Shown here: positions 8,011 to 17,242 of the stretch, one piece after another
Layout of the letters: each line of letters opens with the position of its first letter
How positions within the stretch are numbered: position 1 is the first letter of the stretch
From: Salegentibacter tibetensis
GTDB lineage: Bacteria; Bacteroidota; Bacteroidia; Flavobacteriales; Flavobacteriaceae
DNA length: 45,803 nucleotides
NCBI RefSeq assembly: GCF_020164485.1
Contig: NZ_JAIQZA010000036.1
Location: 1-45,803 of the forward strand
Direction: 5' to 3'
Made by a program: the position numbers and the translations under genes
The notes under the pieces: model-generated
What the model was told of the DNA's origin: nothing
Seen by the model: only the letters and a program-made list of their open reading frames with translations
The model's database searches: none

Positions 8011-11000
8011 ATGTTAAATAAAATCATTGATTTTTCAATCAATAACAAATTCATAATAGGCCTGTTCACGCTAGTTCTCATTGGTACGGGTCTTTGGAGT
8101 ATGAGCGAGGTTCCGGTTGATGCCCAACCGGACATTACCAATAATCAGGTTCAGGTAATTACCCAGGCCCCGAACCTCAGTACCGTGGATATTGAACAAT
8201 TTGTTACCTATCCTGTTGAAGTCGCGATGAGCAATTTGCCCGGGGTGCTGGAAATCCGCTCGGTTTCCCGGTTTGGCCTTTCCGTTGTGACCGTGGTCTT
8301 CGAGGACGGACAGGGGACCTACCTTCCAAGGCAACTGGTTTCAGAAAAACTGAATGAAGTGCAGGATGAAATTCCTGAAGGTTTTGGGGAACCTTCTATC
8401 GGGCCTATTTCAACAGGTTTAGGGGAAATCTATCAATATACCTTAGAGGTAGAAGATGAATATAAAGACGAATATACCCCTACAGAACTTCGAACCATCC
8501 AAGACTGGATCGTGCGGCGGCAAATGGCCATGGTGCCCGGCGTAGTGGAAGTAAACGGAGTAGGTGGCAGCATCAAACAGTTTGAAGTTGCTGTAGATCC
8601 TGATGAGCTACGTGCCATAGGGGTTTCAATTGCCGATATTTTCACCGCACTGGAAAACAACAACCAAAATACCGGAGGTGCCTATATAGAAAGAAACCAC
8701 CAGGCAAATTTTATCCGGGGCGAAGGTCTGGCCAGGAGTGTGGAAGACCTGGAAAATATTGTGGTAAAAAATGCTGACGGTATTCCTATTACTATAGAAG
8801 ATGTTGCCACTGTAAAGATAGGTAGTGCAGTGCGGTATGGTGCGTTGACCAAAAACGGCGAGGGCGAAACGGTGGGCGGAATGGTCATGATGCTTAAAGG
8901 GGCCAATTCCAATGAAGTAATTGAGAATGTAAAAGACCGGATCGTCCAAATCCAAAAATCACTTCCTGAAGGGGTTTCCATTAAACCTTTCCTGGACAGG
9001 AGCGAACTTATTGCCAAAACCACAGGGACTATCACTGAAAACCTGATGTTAGGAGGGCTTATTGTTATTTTTGTCCTGGTAGTGCTGTTGGGAAATTGGA
9101 GGGGCGGTTTGATTGTGGCCTCCACCATTCCTTTGTCGTTGTTGTTTGCTTTTATTCTAATGAACGTTTTTGGTGTGTGGGCAAATTTAATGAGCCTGGG
9201 CGCCATTGACTTTGGGATTATTGTGGATGGTGCTGTGATTATTGTGGAAAGCACGGTCTTTATGATTCATCAAAAAGTGCTGAAAAATCAGCAAATAACT
9301 CGGAAAAAAATGGATTCCATTGCTTCCTCATCTGCCAAGAAAATGATGAATTCCGCTTTTTTTGGGCAATTTATCATTCTCATCGTTTTCCTTCCCATCC
9401 TCGCCCTGGAAGGTGTGGAAGGCAAAATGTTCAAGCCAATGGCCTTAACCTTCATTTTTGCCATGATTGGTGCTATGATTTTATGCCTTACCTATGTGCC
9501 AATGGTTTCTGCCCTGTTTTTAAAGGCACCTAAAAAAATAAAAGAATCCTGGGGGGACAAATTTGTGTTCTGGCTGGAAAACAAATATGAACCGCTGCTG
9601 AAAAAATCTTTGGGCAAAGCAAAAATAGTGGTTGGTTTGGCAATCACCCTTTTTGCATTGGCCGTTTTCCTGTTTATCCGAATGGGTGGGGAATTTGTGC
9701 CCCAACTGGACGAAGGGGATATTGCCTTTCATATCATCCTGAAACCCGGAAGTTCTTTATCTGAAGGAATTGAGACATCCACAAAAATAGAGAACCTGTT
9801 GCTGGAGGAATTTCCGGAGATAGAGCAAGTAGTAAGCCGGTTTGGGGTATCTGATGTTCCTACAGATCCAATGCCGATGGACATTGGCGATAGCTTTATC
9901 ATTCTTAAACCAAAAAGTGAATGGGTTTCCGCAGAGACCAAAGATGAACTCATAGCAAAAATAAAAGAAACCATAAGTATAATCCCCGGGGTGAGTTATG
10001 AATTTACCCAACCCGTTGAAATGCGCTTCAACGAACTGATCTCGGGGGTACGGGAAGATATCGCCGTAAAACTATATGGAGATGATCTTGAAGTATTGGC
10101 ACGTAAAGCCCGGGAAATGGGCAATATCATTTCGACAGTAGAAGGTGTTGCCGATATGAAGGTGGAAGCAACTACTGGCCTGCCACAAATTACCGTTGAT
10201 TACAACAGGAACAAACTTGCTCAATATGGGCTAAACGTAAATGATTTAAACACCTTGGTTCAATCAGCTTTTGCGGGTGGGAAAGCAGGGGTGATTTTTC
10301 AAGGGGAAAGGCGGTTTGATTTAATAGTTCGTTTGGATGAAGAACATCGTACCAATATAGAAAATCTAAGAAATCTGTATGTCAATTTGCCCAATGGATC
10401 CCAAATCCCGCTTCGAGAAGTGGCAAATATAAGCTACGAACCGGGACCAATGCAGATAAGTAGGGAGAACACCAATCGTAGGACCTATGTGGGGATTAAT
10501 ATCAGGGAGCGCGATGTAAAATCTGTGGTGGAGGATATCCAATCCAAGCTTGACGCACAACTTGATTTACCCCCGGGATACTACATTAGGTATGGTGGTG
10601 CCTTTGAGAATTTTGAAAGGGCAAATGAACGACTTCAAATTGTGGTGCCCATAGCGCTGTTGCTTATTTTTATCTTAATCTATTTTGCCTTAAAATCCTT
10701 TAAACAAACCACCATGATCTATGTCGCCATTCCTATGGCGGCCATTGGCGGCATTTACGCATTATGGCTTCGGGATATGCCATTTAGTATTTCGGCAGGA
10801 GTCGGTTTTATTGTACTGTTTGGTGTAGCGGTTCTTAACGGACTAGTTTTGATTAGTGGCCTCAATGAGTTGAAGGAGGAAGGGGTAACAAATCTAACGG
10901 AACGAATAAGCCTGGGAACACGGCGAAGGATCCGCCCCATTTTACTAACTGCTTTGACCGATGTGCTTGGGTTTCTGCCTATGGCCGTTTCCTCTTCGTC

Positions 11001-12357
11001 GGGGGCTGAAGTACAGCGACCACTGGCCACGGTGGTAATTGGAGGAATGATTACTTCTACCCTACTTACGCTCATCGTTTTGCCAATTTTGTATAAATGG
11101 GTAGAAGAACGTTCTTCCAAAATCCATATGAATAAAAGGATTGTTTCAGCCTCTGTGGTGGTTGGGTTATTGTTGCTGATGCCCGGTAATACCCAGGCAC
11201 AGGAAATTAACGAACCGCTTCCTAAAGTCAGTCAGAACCGGGCTGTGGAAATAGCATTGGAATATTATCCGCTTCTGAAAAACAGGAGATTGGAAATAGA
11301 ACAACAGCAGGCACGAAGAAAATCGGCCTGGGACCTGGGCACGACCAAAATTTTTACCGGTGGCGAAGAAATTGATGACCAACGCGGGGTTTATACCACC
11401 GTGGGTATTCAGCAGCAGGGAATTGATATTTTCGGAATTTTACCAAAGTTACGTTTACAAAAACGGCGGATCGTACTGGCCGAAAAGTCCCTTGAACTGT
11501 CTGAACTTGAAGTCATCCAGGAAGTAAAACGGGCCTGGGCCGAAGCTTTTGCCGCAAAGCGAAAATACCATGCTTTTACTGGCCTTGATTCCATTTACCG
11601 CGGTTTTGAGCGTGCGGTAGCCATACGCTACGAGGTAGAAGCTATTTCCAGGTTACAGTCCCTCACTGCCCAAAATCAGGTAAATGAGATAAATATCCAG
11701 AGGCAGCAGGCCAACAGCGATTATTTGATCGCACTGGAAAGGCTGAATTTATGGCTGGGGGATGATGAATTCTTTTCGGTGCCTGGGGAATTGGACACAG
11801 AAGTTATTGCTGAAAAAATCCTGTTGCAACAAAACCTTCAGGAACACCCAATAATGGAAATTGCCCGGCAGCAGGTGGCGATTTCAGAAGTAGAGCACGA
11901 AGCGGTAAGATCCAATTTCCTTCCTAAATTAAACCTGCAATACGGATTTCAGGAAGTAAATGGCAACAGTGGATTTTACAGCTATCAGGCTGGAATTTCC
12001 ATTCCTTTTCTTTCCGGGGAAACCTATGGAAGGGCACAAGCGGCTAGAATAGAAACAGAAATAGCACGACAAACCGCTACTTTCAGGGAAGACCAGTTGC
12101 AGGCAGAATTTGCACAAGCCCTTCAAAATTACCAAAAGTGGAAAACCTCCTGGGAATATTACGAAGAAGAGGCATTGCCTTTGTCGGCTGAACAGCAAAA
12201 AGGCGCTTTGCTCGCTTTTAATGAAGGCGCTATAGAATATGTGGCTTTTATCCAGATCCTGGATGATGTGGTCCAAGTGGAACTCAGTGCTCTTGAAGCC
12301 CTTGAAGAATACCTGCAAGCCCTTGCCCAACTACAATTTTACCTTAACAATAAATAA
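8011..12357 (+). CDS. czcA: CzcA-type heavy-metal RND pump fused to a TolC/CzcC-type channel
   Basis: Residues 1 to about 1035 are a complete heavy-metal RND transporter. Transmembrane segment 4 carries DFGIIVDGAVIIVES (D400, D406, E413), the proton-relay pattern of divalent-cation pumps (Zn/Co/Cd/Ni) rather than the Cu/Ag pattern. From M1040 the chain reads as an ordinary signal peptide (MNKRIVSASVVVGLLLLMPG, then TQAQE) and continues to 1448 as an outer-membrane efflux protein with two coiled-coil TolC repeats. The pump and channel are thus one polypeptide, where most bacteria have two. Because the RND C-terminus is cytoplasmic, the former signal sequence would cross the inner membrane as a 13th helix or be cleaved. 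It is followed after 8 bases by the adaptor gene, giving a full envelope-spanning exporter. Confidence 0.92.
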   Translation: MLNKIIDFSINNKFIIGLFTLVLIGTGLWSMSEVPVDAQPDITNNQVQVITQAPNLSTVDIEQFVTYPVEVAMSNLPGVLEIRSVSRFGLSVVTVVFEDGQGTYLPRQLVSEKLNEVQDEIPEGFGEPSIGPISTGLGEIYQYTLEVEDEYKDEYTPTELRTIQDWIVRRQMAMVPGVVEVNGVGGSIKQFEVAVDPDELRAIGVSIADIFTALENNNQNTGGAYIERNHQANFIRGEGLARSVEDLENIVVKNADGIPITIEDVATVKIGSAVRYGALTKNGEGETVGGMVMMLKGANSNEVIENVKDRIVQIQKSLPEGVSIKPFLDRSELIAKTTGTITENLMLGGLIVIFVLVVLLGNWRGGLIVASTIPLSLLFAFILMNVFGVWANLMSLGAIDFGIIVDGAVIIVESTVFMIHQKVLKNQQITRKKMDSIASSSAKKMMNSAFFGQFIILIVFLPILALEGVEGKMFKPMALTFIFAMIGAMILCLTYVPMVSALFLKAPKKIKESWGDKFVFWLENKYEPLLKKSLGKAKIVVGLAITLFALAVFLFIRMGGEFVPQLDEGDIAFHIILKPGSSLSEGIETSTKIENLLLEEFPEIEQVVSRFGVSDVPTDPMPMDIGDSFIILKPKSEWVSAETKDELIAKIKETISIIPGVSYEFTQPVEMRFNELISGVREDIAVKLYGDDLEVLARKAREMGNIISTVEGVADMKVEATTGLPQITVDYNRNKLAQYGLNVNDLNTLVQSAFAGGKAGVIFQGERRFDLIVRLDEEHRTNIENLRNLYVNLPNGSQIPLREVANISYEPGPMQISRENTNRRTYVGINIRERDVKSVVEDIQSKLDAQLDLPPGYYIRYGGAFENFERANERLQIVVPIALLLIFILIYFALKSFKQTTMIYVAIPMAAIGGIYALWLRDMPFSISAGVGFIVLFGVAVLNGLVLISGLNELKEEGVTNLTERISLGTRRRIRPILLTALTDVLGFLPMAVSSSSGAEVQRPLATVVIGGMITSTLLTLIVLPILYKWVEERSSKIHMNKRIVSASVVVGLLLLMPGNTQAQEINEPLPKVSQNRAVEIALEYYPLLKNRRLEIEQQQARRKSAWDLGTTKIFTGGEEIDDQRGVYTTVGIQQQGIDIFGILPKLRLQKRRIVLAEKSLELSELEVIQEVKRAWAEAFAAKRKYHAFTGLDSIYRGFERAVAIRYEVEAISRLQSLTAQNQVNEINIQRQQANSDYLIALERLNLWLGDDEFFSVPGELDTEVIAEKILLQQNLQEHPIMEIARQQVAISEVEHEAVRSNFLPKLNLQYGFQEVNGNSGFYSYQAGISIPFLSGETYGRAQAARIETEIARQTATFREDQLQAEFAQALQNYQKWKTSWEYYEEEALPLSAEQQKGALLAFNEGAIEYVAFIQILDDVVQVELSALEALEEYLQALAQLQFYLNNK

Positions 12358-12365
12358 AAACTAAG

Positions 12366-13565
12366 ATGCACATAATATCCAAAAATTCGATCAACCTATT
12401 ACTCCTCCTCTTTGTTCTTTGGGGATTGGTTTCATGTAACAATACTTCTGAAGGGGAAGAAACAGCGAATACCGAAGAAAATGAAAGAGAAGGAGAACAG
12501 GCGCAAATGGAAGAGGCCATGCTCTCGCAACAACAATTTGAAGCCCTTGATATGAAAATTGATACCCTTCGGCAGAGAAATATGGCTGGATTTGTGGAAG
12601 CCAACGGGCAGCTGGAAGTCCCACCGCAGAATGAAGCTTCGGTTACAACAGTAATTGGTGCCAATGTGGTTGAAATAAGCGTTATTGAAGGTGACGAGGT
12701 GAAAGAAGGGGAAATCCTCGCTTACATCTCACATCCTGATATTGTACAGGTACAAACCAATTTCTTAAATGCTTCCAATCAGCTTAACTTTCAGGAAAAG
12801 GAATTTGAGAGACAGCAAAAATTGTATGAGGCCGGGGTAGGTTCAGGTGAGGTTTTCCAACGTTCAGAAGCCGAAGTGCAAAATGCCAGAGGAGAGGTGC
12901 AGGGTTTAAGGTCACAACTGGAACTTTTGAATATGAACCCGGACAATATCCTGAATGGTACCATAACTCAACGTATACCTGTGGTAAGTCCAATTGATGG
13001 GGCCATTGAGGAAGTAAATGTAAAGACCGGGCAGTTTGTGCAGTCCGAAATGCCTATGTTCGAAATAGTAAATACCGAACACGTCCATGCTGATTTAATG
13101 GTCTTTGAAAAAGATGTTTCCAAAGTAAAAGTGGGGCAGGAAGTAAATTTTACAGTAGAATCAATACCCGGCACACAGTTAAGCGCTACTATTATTTCCA
13201 TTAGCAAAACTTTTGAACAAGATCCAAAAGCCGTACATGTACATGCAGAAATAGAAGATAAACCCGAAAACCTTATCCCGGGAATGTATGTAAGGGGCAG
13301 GATAAATGTTGAAAATACCCAAACAACCGCCCTGCCGGAAATTGCCATTGCCAAAGATGGCGAAACATCTTATGTCTTTACGGCAGAAAAGGAAGGCGAA
13401 GCCTGGAGTTTTAAGCCTGTAGAAGTCGTTACCGGGACTAATACTGGAGAATGGGTGGCGGTTAGCTTTTTATCGGAAGTGGAGCCTGGTACTATGTTCG
13501 CCTATAAAAATGCCTATTATTTAATGGCAGAAATGCAAAAAGGAGAAGGTGGCCATGGCCATTAA
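12366..13565 (+). CDS. czcB: RND periplasmic adaptor, CzcB/CusB-type lipoprotein
   Basis: The 399-aa membrane fusion protein starts with a lipoprotein signal (LLLLLFVLWGLVSC, lipid cysteine C24). Then come an acidic linker, a first lipoyl half (VEISVIEGDEVKEGEIL), a coiled-coil hairpin (about 140-190), a second lipoyl half (VVSPIDGAIEEVNVKTGQFV) and beta-barrel/membrane-proximal domains. It links the inner-membrane pump to the outer-membrane channel encoded just upstream. The C-terminal end EGGHGH may bind metal. The following regulator gene overlaps its 3' end. Confidence 0.9.
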   Translation: MHIISKNSINLLLLLFVLWGLVSCNNTSEGEETANTEENEREGEQAQMEEAMLSQQQFEALDMKIDTLRQRNMAGFVEANGQLEVPPQNEASVTTVIGANVVEISVIEGDEVKEGEILAYISHPDIVQVQTNFLNASNQLNFQEKEFERQQKLYEAGVGSGEVFQRSEAEVQNARGEVQGLRSQLELLNMNPDNILNGTITQRIPVVSPIDGAIEEVNVKTGQFVQSEMPMFEIVNTEHVHADLMVFEKDVSKVKVGQEVNFTVESIPGTQLSATIISISKTFEQDPKAVHVHAEIEDKPENLIPGMYVRGRINVENTQTTALPEIAIAKDGETSYVFTAEKEGEAWSFKPVEVVTGTNTGEWVAVSFLSEVEPGTMFAYKNAYYLMAEMQKGEGGHGH

Positions 13566-13986
13566 AGTTATGAAAGAAATAGAAAAATTCTTAGAAGAAA
13601 AACAAGTGCGGCCAACTGCGATGCGAATACTTATTTTCAGGTTTTTGGCCAAAAAAAAGGTGGCCGTGACCCTGGCCGATATTGAACTTGTTTTTGATAA
13701 ATCCGACAGGACAACGCTTTACCGTACGATCAAAACTTTTGAAGAAAAAGGGATCGTACATCAAATAGACGATGGTACCGGTGTAGCAAAATATGCCCTT
13801 TGTGAAGCAGGTTGTAATTGCGAAATAGATAGTGATTTACACCTCCACTTCCACTGTAACAATTGTAATGAAACCCAATGTTTGACGGAGAATAAAATTC
13901 CGGAAATAAATTTGCCACCGGGCTTTACGGCAACCGATGCGAATTTGGTGGTGAAAGGATTGTGCAATAAATGCAATGGAAGTTAA
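13549..13986 (+). CDS. Fur-family metal regulator
   Basis: The protein has the Fur/Zur arrangement: N-terminal winged helix (RPTAMRILIFRFLAKKK ... DRTTLYRTIKTFEEKGIVHQI) and a C-terminal dimerisation domain with two CxxC pairs (HCNNC and LCNKC) that hold structural zinc, plus the His-rich sensing segment SDLHLHFHC. A further group CEAGCNC near residues 85-91 is unusual and may add a metal site. The ATG at 13549 overlaps the adaptor gene by 17 bases and has AGGAG upstream; an ATG at 13570 is an alternative. Its position inside the efflux operon suggests it represses this operon in response to zinc or another divalent metal. Confidence 0.88.
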   Translation: MAMAIKVMKEIEKFLEEKQVRPTAMRILIFRFLAKKKVAVTLADIELVFDKSDRTTLYRTIKTFEEKGIVHQIDDGTGVAKYALCEAGCNCEIDSDLHLHFHCNNCNETQCLTENKIPEINLPPGFTATDANLVVKGLCNKCNGS

Positions 13987-14042
13987 TGCACTTCCGTTGC
14001 ACGGTTATTTCCAATAATTTTAGTCCTTATTTCAATAACATA

Positions 14043-14088
14043 TTTTTGCTGTCGCTATTCTGCAATAAGTATTGGAGAAAATACTGCA
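14043..14088 (+). promoter_or_regulatory. possible internal promoter/operator before the P-type ATPase
   Basis: The 119-base gap before the ATPase contains TTTTTG (14043-14048), a near -7 element TAAGTATTG (14066-14074) and a dyad AGTATT (14068-14073) / AATACT (14080-14085) flanked by TGCA on both sides. TGCA-flanked dyads also occur in front of the operon at 7449-7486, which hints at the same regulator. Weak evidence. Confidence 0.3.
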
Positions 14089-14105
14089 ATGAAACCAACA
14101 AGAAA

Positions 14106-16106
14106 ATGACTGAAAAAGATAAAAATAGTAAAGATCCTGAGTTTGATTCCAAGGATATTACTTCCCCAAGAACAGCAGATCAACCTAGACCAAAAACATC
14201 GAAAAACGAAGACGGATGCTGTGCGCCGGCACCAAAGAAGGAACAGGAGGAGAAAAAGGAATCTTACCTACCAACCATTATAAGCTTGGTACTGTTACTC
14301 TCCGGCATTTCTCTGGATTTCTTTGATGTCGAATGGTTTAATGGGTATTTGCGTCTTGCTGTTTTCGGGTTTGCTTACCTGCTGGTGGGTAGCAAGGTTA
14401 TTAAACACGCGGCGACAAACATTGTAAAAGGTGAAGTCTTTAACGAGTTTTTCCTGATGAGCATTGCTACCATAGGCGCCTTTTATATCGGGGAATTTGC
14501 AGAAGGAGTGGCCGTAATATTATTTTACGTGATTGGGGAGCATTTCCAGGAAGCAGCGGTAGCACGTTCCCGGCGTTCCATTAAGGCCCTCATTGATAAC
14601 CGTCCTGAAAAAGTCACTGTACAAAAAAATGGCAAATTTGAAGATGTAGATCCCAAAAACGTGAACATTGGAGAAATCATCCAGATAAAAGCAGGAGAGA
14701 AAGTTGCCCTGGATGGAGAATTATTAAGTGAGCACTCTTCCTTTAATACCGCAGCACTTACCGGAGAATCAAAACCTGATACAAAAGCAAAGGGGGAAAT
14801 AGTTTTAGCGGGTATGATTAATTTGGACAGGCTTGTTGAGCTAAAGATAACGGCTGCTTATGAGGATAGTGCGTTATCTAAAATTCTAAACCTGGTAGAG
14901 GAAGCAAGCGGAAGAAAGGCAAAGACCCAAAAATTTATTACCCGGTTTGCTAAGGTTTATACCCCCATAGTAGTATTTATGGCAGTTGCACTGGCCCTTG
15001 TTCCTTATTTTTTTGTAGAAGTTTATGTGTTCAATGACTGGCTTTACCGCGCACTGGTTTTTTTGGTCATTTCTTGTCCTTGCGCACTTGTGATTTCAAT
15101 TCCCCTGGGTTATTTCGGGGGTATTGGCGCAGCGTCCAAAAACGGCATGTTGTTTAAAGGAGCCAACTTCCTGGATTTGATTACGGAAGTAGATACAGTT
15201 GTGATGGATAAGACAGGCACCCTTACCGAGGGCGTCTTTCAGGTACAGGAAGTAGAGGTGAAAGGCATGGATAAAAATGAATTTTTGGCTATCACCGCAG
15301 CTCTTGAAAGTAAATCTACCCACCCTATAGCCAAAGCTATTGTAGAATTCTCCGGAAATACATACAAGTCGCTCAAAGTTTCAGGGGTGGAAGAAATAGC
15401 GGGACATGGCTTGAAAGGAGTAATAGATGGAAATGAAGTTCTGGTGGGCAATCCGAAGCTTCTTGAAAAATTTGGCGTGGCTTATGATCCACAAATTGAT
15501 GCTATTGTCGAAACTATAGTGGTTGTAGCGGTTGATGGGCAATTTGTTGGATACATGACTATTGCAGACAAGATAAAAGAAGATGCCGCTTCTGCTATTC
15601 AACAGCTACACAGTTTAGGTGTCAAGGCTGTAGTCATGTTGTCTGGCGATAAAGATTCAATTGTTCAAAAAATAGCGAAAGAGCTTAAAATAGATCGGGC
15701 TTTTGGTGGCCTGTTGCCCCAGGATAAGGTAAGCCGTGTGGAAGAACTTCAGGCCCAGGGAAAGAAAGTAGCTTTTGTAGGCGACGGCATTAACGATGCC
15801 CCGGTAATCACCCTGGCCGATGTTGGAATGGCAATGGGCGGGTTAGGCTCCGATGCTGCTATTGAAACCGCCGATGTAGTGATCCAAACAGATCAACCTT
15901 CTAAAATAGCTGCCGCTATTATAATTGGAAAGAAAACCAGGCAGATCGTATGGCAGAATATTATTCTGGCCTTCGGAGTAAAAGCCCTGGTGCTTATTTT
16001 CGGTGCTTTTGGGGTAGCATCTTTATGGGAAGCAGTTTTTGCAGATGTGGGGGTAGCTTTACTGGCTATTTTAAATGCGGTACGGCTTCAACGAATAAAT
16101 TTTTAG
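14106..16106 (+). CDS. P1B-type heavy-metal ATPase (Zn/Cd/Co, ZntA-like)
   Basis: All P-type ATPase signatures are present: TGES in the actuator domain, the metal-binding SCPCAL helix (CPC 324-326), phosphorylation motif DKTGTLT (D368), the STHP histidine motif, and GDGINDAP. The last helices carry FGVKAL and FADVGVALLAILNA, the Lys and Asp pattern of the zinc/cadmium/lead (P1B-2) group. The N-terminus is short and has DGCCAP instead of a full metal-binding domain. The frame is open upstream to 13971 but that part overlaps the Fur gene and is not ATPase-like, so I chose the ATG at 14106 (666 aa). It pumps cytosolic metal into the periplasm, feeding the CzcABC exporter. Confidence 0.9.
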   Translation: MTEKDKNSKDPEFDSKDITSPRTADQPRPKTSKNEDGCCAPAPKKEQEEKKESYLPTIISLVLLLSGISLDFFDVEWFNGYLRLAVFGFAYLLVGSKVIKHAATNIVKGEVFNEFFLMSIATIGAFYIGEFAEGVAVILFYVIGEHFQEAAVARSRRSIKALIDNRPEKVTVQKNGKFEDVDPKNVNIGEIIQIKAGEKVALDGELLSEHSSFNTAALTGESKPDTKAKGEIVLAGMINLDRLVELKITAAYEDSALSKILNLVEEASGRKAKTQKFITRFAKVYTPIVVFMAVALALVPYFFVEVYVFNDWLYRALVFLVISCPCALVISIPLGYFGGIGAASKNGMLFKGANFLDLITEVDTVVMDKTGTLTEGVFQVQEVEVKGMDKNEFLAITAALESKSTHPIAKAIVEFSGNTYKSLKVSGVEEIAGHGLKGVIDGNEVLVGNPKLLEKFGVAYDPQIDAIVETIVVVAVDGQFVGYMTIADKIKEDAASAIQQLHSLGVKAVVMLSGDKDSIVQKIAKELKIDRAFGGLLPQDKVSRVEELQAQGKKVAFVGDGINDAPVITLADVGMAMGGLGSDAAIETADVVIQTDQPSKIAAAIIIGKKTRQIVWQNIILAFGVKALVLIFGAFGVASLWEAVFADVGVALLAILNAVRLQRINF

Positions 16107-16174
16107 AGGAAAAATGACTAGCATGATGTAGAAAATAGACTATGAGGTTTCTAATAAGAACAAAAAACAACTAA

Positions 16175-16480
16175 ATGAAGAATAAGCAAAGAAAAAAGGA
16201 TCTAAAAACGGCCAGAAAAATCCAGACGTATAATATCGTTTATGATATCATTGAAGTAGGGGTTTCCTTAACCGCAGGTTTCACTTCAGGTAGTTCTGCT
16301 TTGATTGGTTGGGGCCTGGATAGTGTTGTGGAGGTTCTTTCGGCCAGCACCCTTTGGTGGAGGTTTAACGGGGAAATAAATGGTATAGAGAAATAAAAGG
16401 TAGAAAAAAGAAAAAAAATAACCTTGTATTTTATTGCTACTTCTTTTCTTATTTCTAAAAAATCATATATCGATTTCAAA
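16175..16480 (+). pseudogene. broken CDF-type cation transporter
   Basis: The first 73 codons encode the start of a small cation diffusion facilitator-like transporter: a basic N-terminus, helix 1 (IVYDIIEVGVSLTAGF) and helix 2 with the metal-site aspartate (SALIGWGLDSVVEVLSAS). A TAA at 16394-16396 interrupts it, yet the same frame continues beyond the stop with the expected next part (KVEKRKKITLYFIATSF, a basic loop then helix 3), and then dissolves. The full protein would be about 200 residues. So this is a nonsense mutation followed by 3' loss, at the junction where the metal island meets the cassette region. Confidence 0.75.
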
Positions 16481-16521
16481 TCTGAAACTGAAAGTTATTT
16501 TAATCTTACCATTTTTCTCTA

Positions 16522-16915
16522 TTAATTTCCCGGTACTCGACTTCTATGGTAATGGACAATAGCAGAATTAAGAGGACGAAACTTACCACTTTTGGTTCCC
16601 AAAATTACACTTTTTTCTACAATACCCGTAATTTGAGATGAACCGTCTTCCTTGGCAACTGGCCCTAAAAAAGGTCTTCTAAAGAAATTTCATTAATTCT
16701 TGCGATAAGTCTATCTACCGCTGCTAGTTTCATACTGTTTTTTGCATAATTTCCAACAATATGTTTTTCCATAATATAGGTTATCAAATGACATCTTGCC
16801 TGGCTAAAATCCTTACAATTTTTTCTTTGCAACATATCTTGTGTAACCTCAAAAGTAAAAAGGTCTTCTTGTTTTGAAGAGACACCTGGTTTATTGGCAA
16901 GGTAATTATTTTCTT
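16522..16915 (-). pseudogene. frameshifted remnant of an unknown gene
   Basis: On the minus strand an open frame without a start (about 16905 to 16665) encodes a well-formed protein segment (QEDLFTFEVTQDMLQ ... HIVGNYAKNSMKLAAVDRL ... EISLEDLF) and stops at TAG in a run of T residues. Shifting frame by one base at that T run (loss of one T) continues into GPVAKEDGSSQITGIVEKSV and further to a stop at 16522. The good coding character on both sides of one homopolymer indicates a frameshifted gene of about 130 residues that also lost its 5' end. I do not recognise the family. A similar motif (QEDLFTVV) occurs in another remnant near 42.7-42.9 kb beside the conjugation genes. Confidence 0.55.
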
Positions 16916-16916
16916 T

Positions 16917-16957
16917 CTGACGCTGCCGTCTATTGGAGATTAACTGTCTTTGTTAGC
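16917..16957 (-). repeat. truncated attC-like cassette recombination half-site
   Basis: This 41-bp stretch matches 17919-17959 at 35 of 41 positions. On the minus strand it starts with a GCTAACAAAGAC core and ends in GCGTCAG. It overlaps the stop codon of the 98-aa gene, as cassette sites often lie just after the gene. The partner arm expected about 90 bases further on is missing and is replaced by the frameshifted remnant, so the site is truncated. Confidence 0.55.
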
Positions 16958-17236
16958 CTCCGTTAATTCAAGAATTGTGGAATCTAATTTTCTTCTCAAA
17001 TCAAGTAGTTTCGCAACATTAATATCCGGGCAATTTTCGAACATTGTCTCATTAAATTCAAAAACAGTTCCTTCTTTCTGTTTTTCTGACCAATCTTTCC
17101 ATTTATCAGAAGTTGAAAGTTCAATCATAGATCCGAAAATTACTTTGTCAATGTCTTTTAATTTCTCTACAATTCTATCCAATTTTCTATTGTAGTCCTT
17201 TTTGATATTCAGGTCGATTACTTTGCTATTAATCAT
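16940..17236 (-). CDS. small hypothetical cassette protein
   Basis: A 98-aa, charged, probably helical soluble protein with no signal peptide or membrane segment. I do not recognise a family. It starts 6 bases after the end of the 187-aa gene, so the two are likely co-expressed from one two-gene cassette. Its C-terminal codons (LTEANKDS) lie inside the attC-like half-site. A toxin-antitoxin or defence-type pair is conceivable from the layout but nothing in the sequence proves it. Confidence 0.6.
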   Translation of the reverse strand: MINSKVIDLNIKKDYNRKLDRIVEKLKDIDKVIFGSMIELSTSDKWKDWSEKQKEGTVFEFNETMFENCPDINVAKLLDLRRKLDSTILELTEANKDS

Positions 17237-17242
17237 TTTAAT

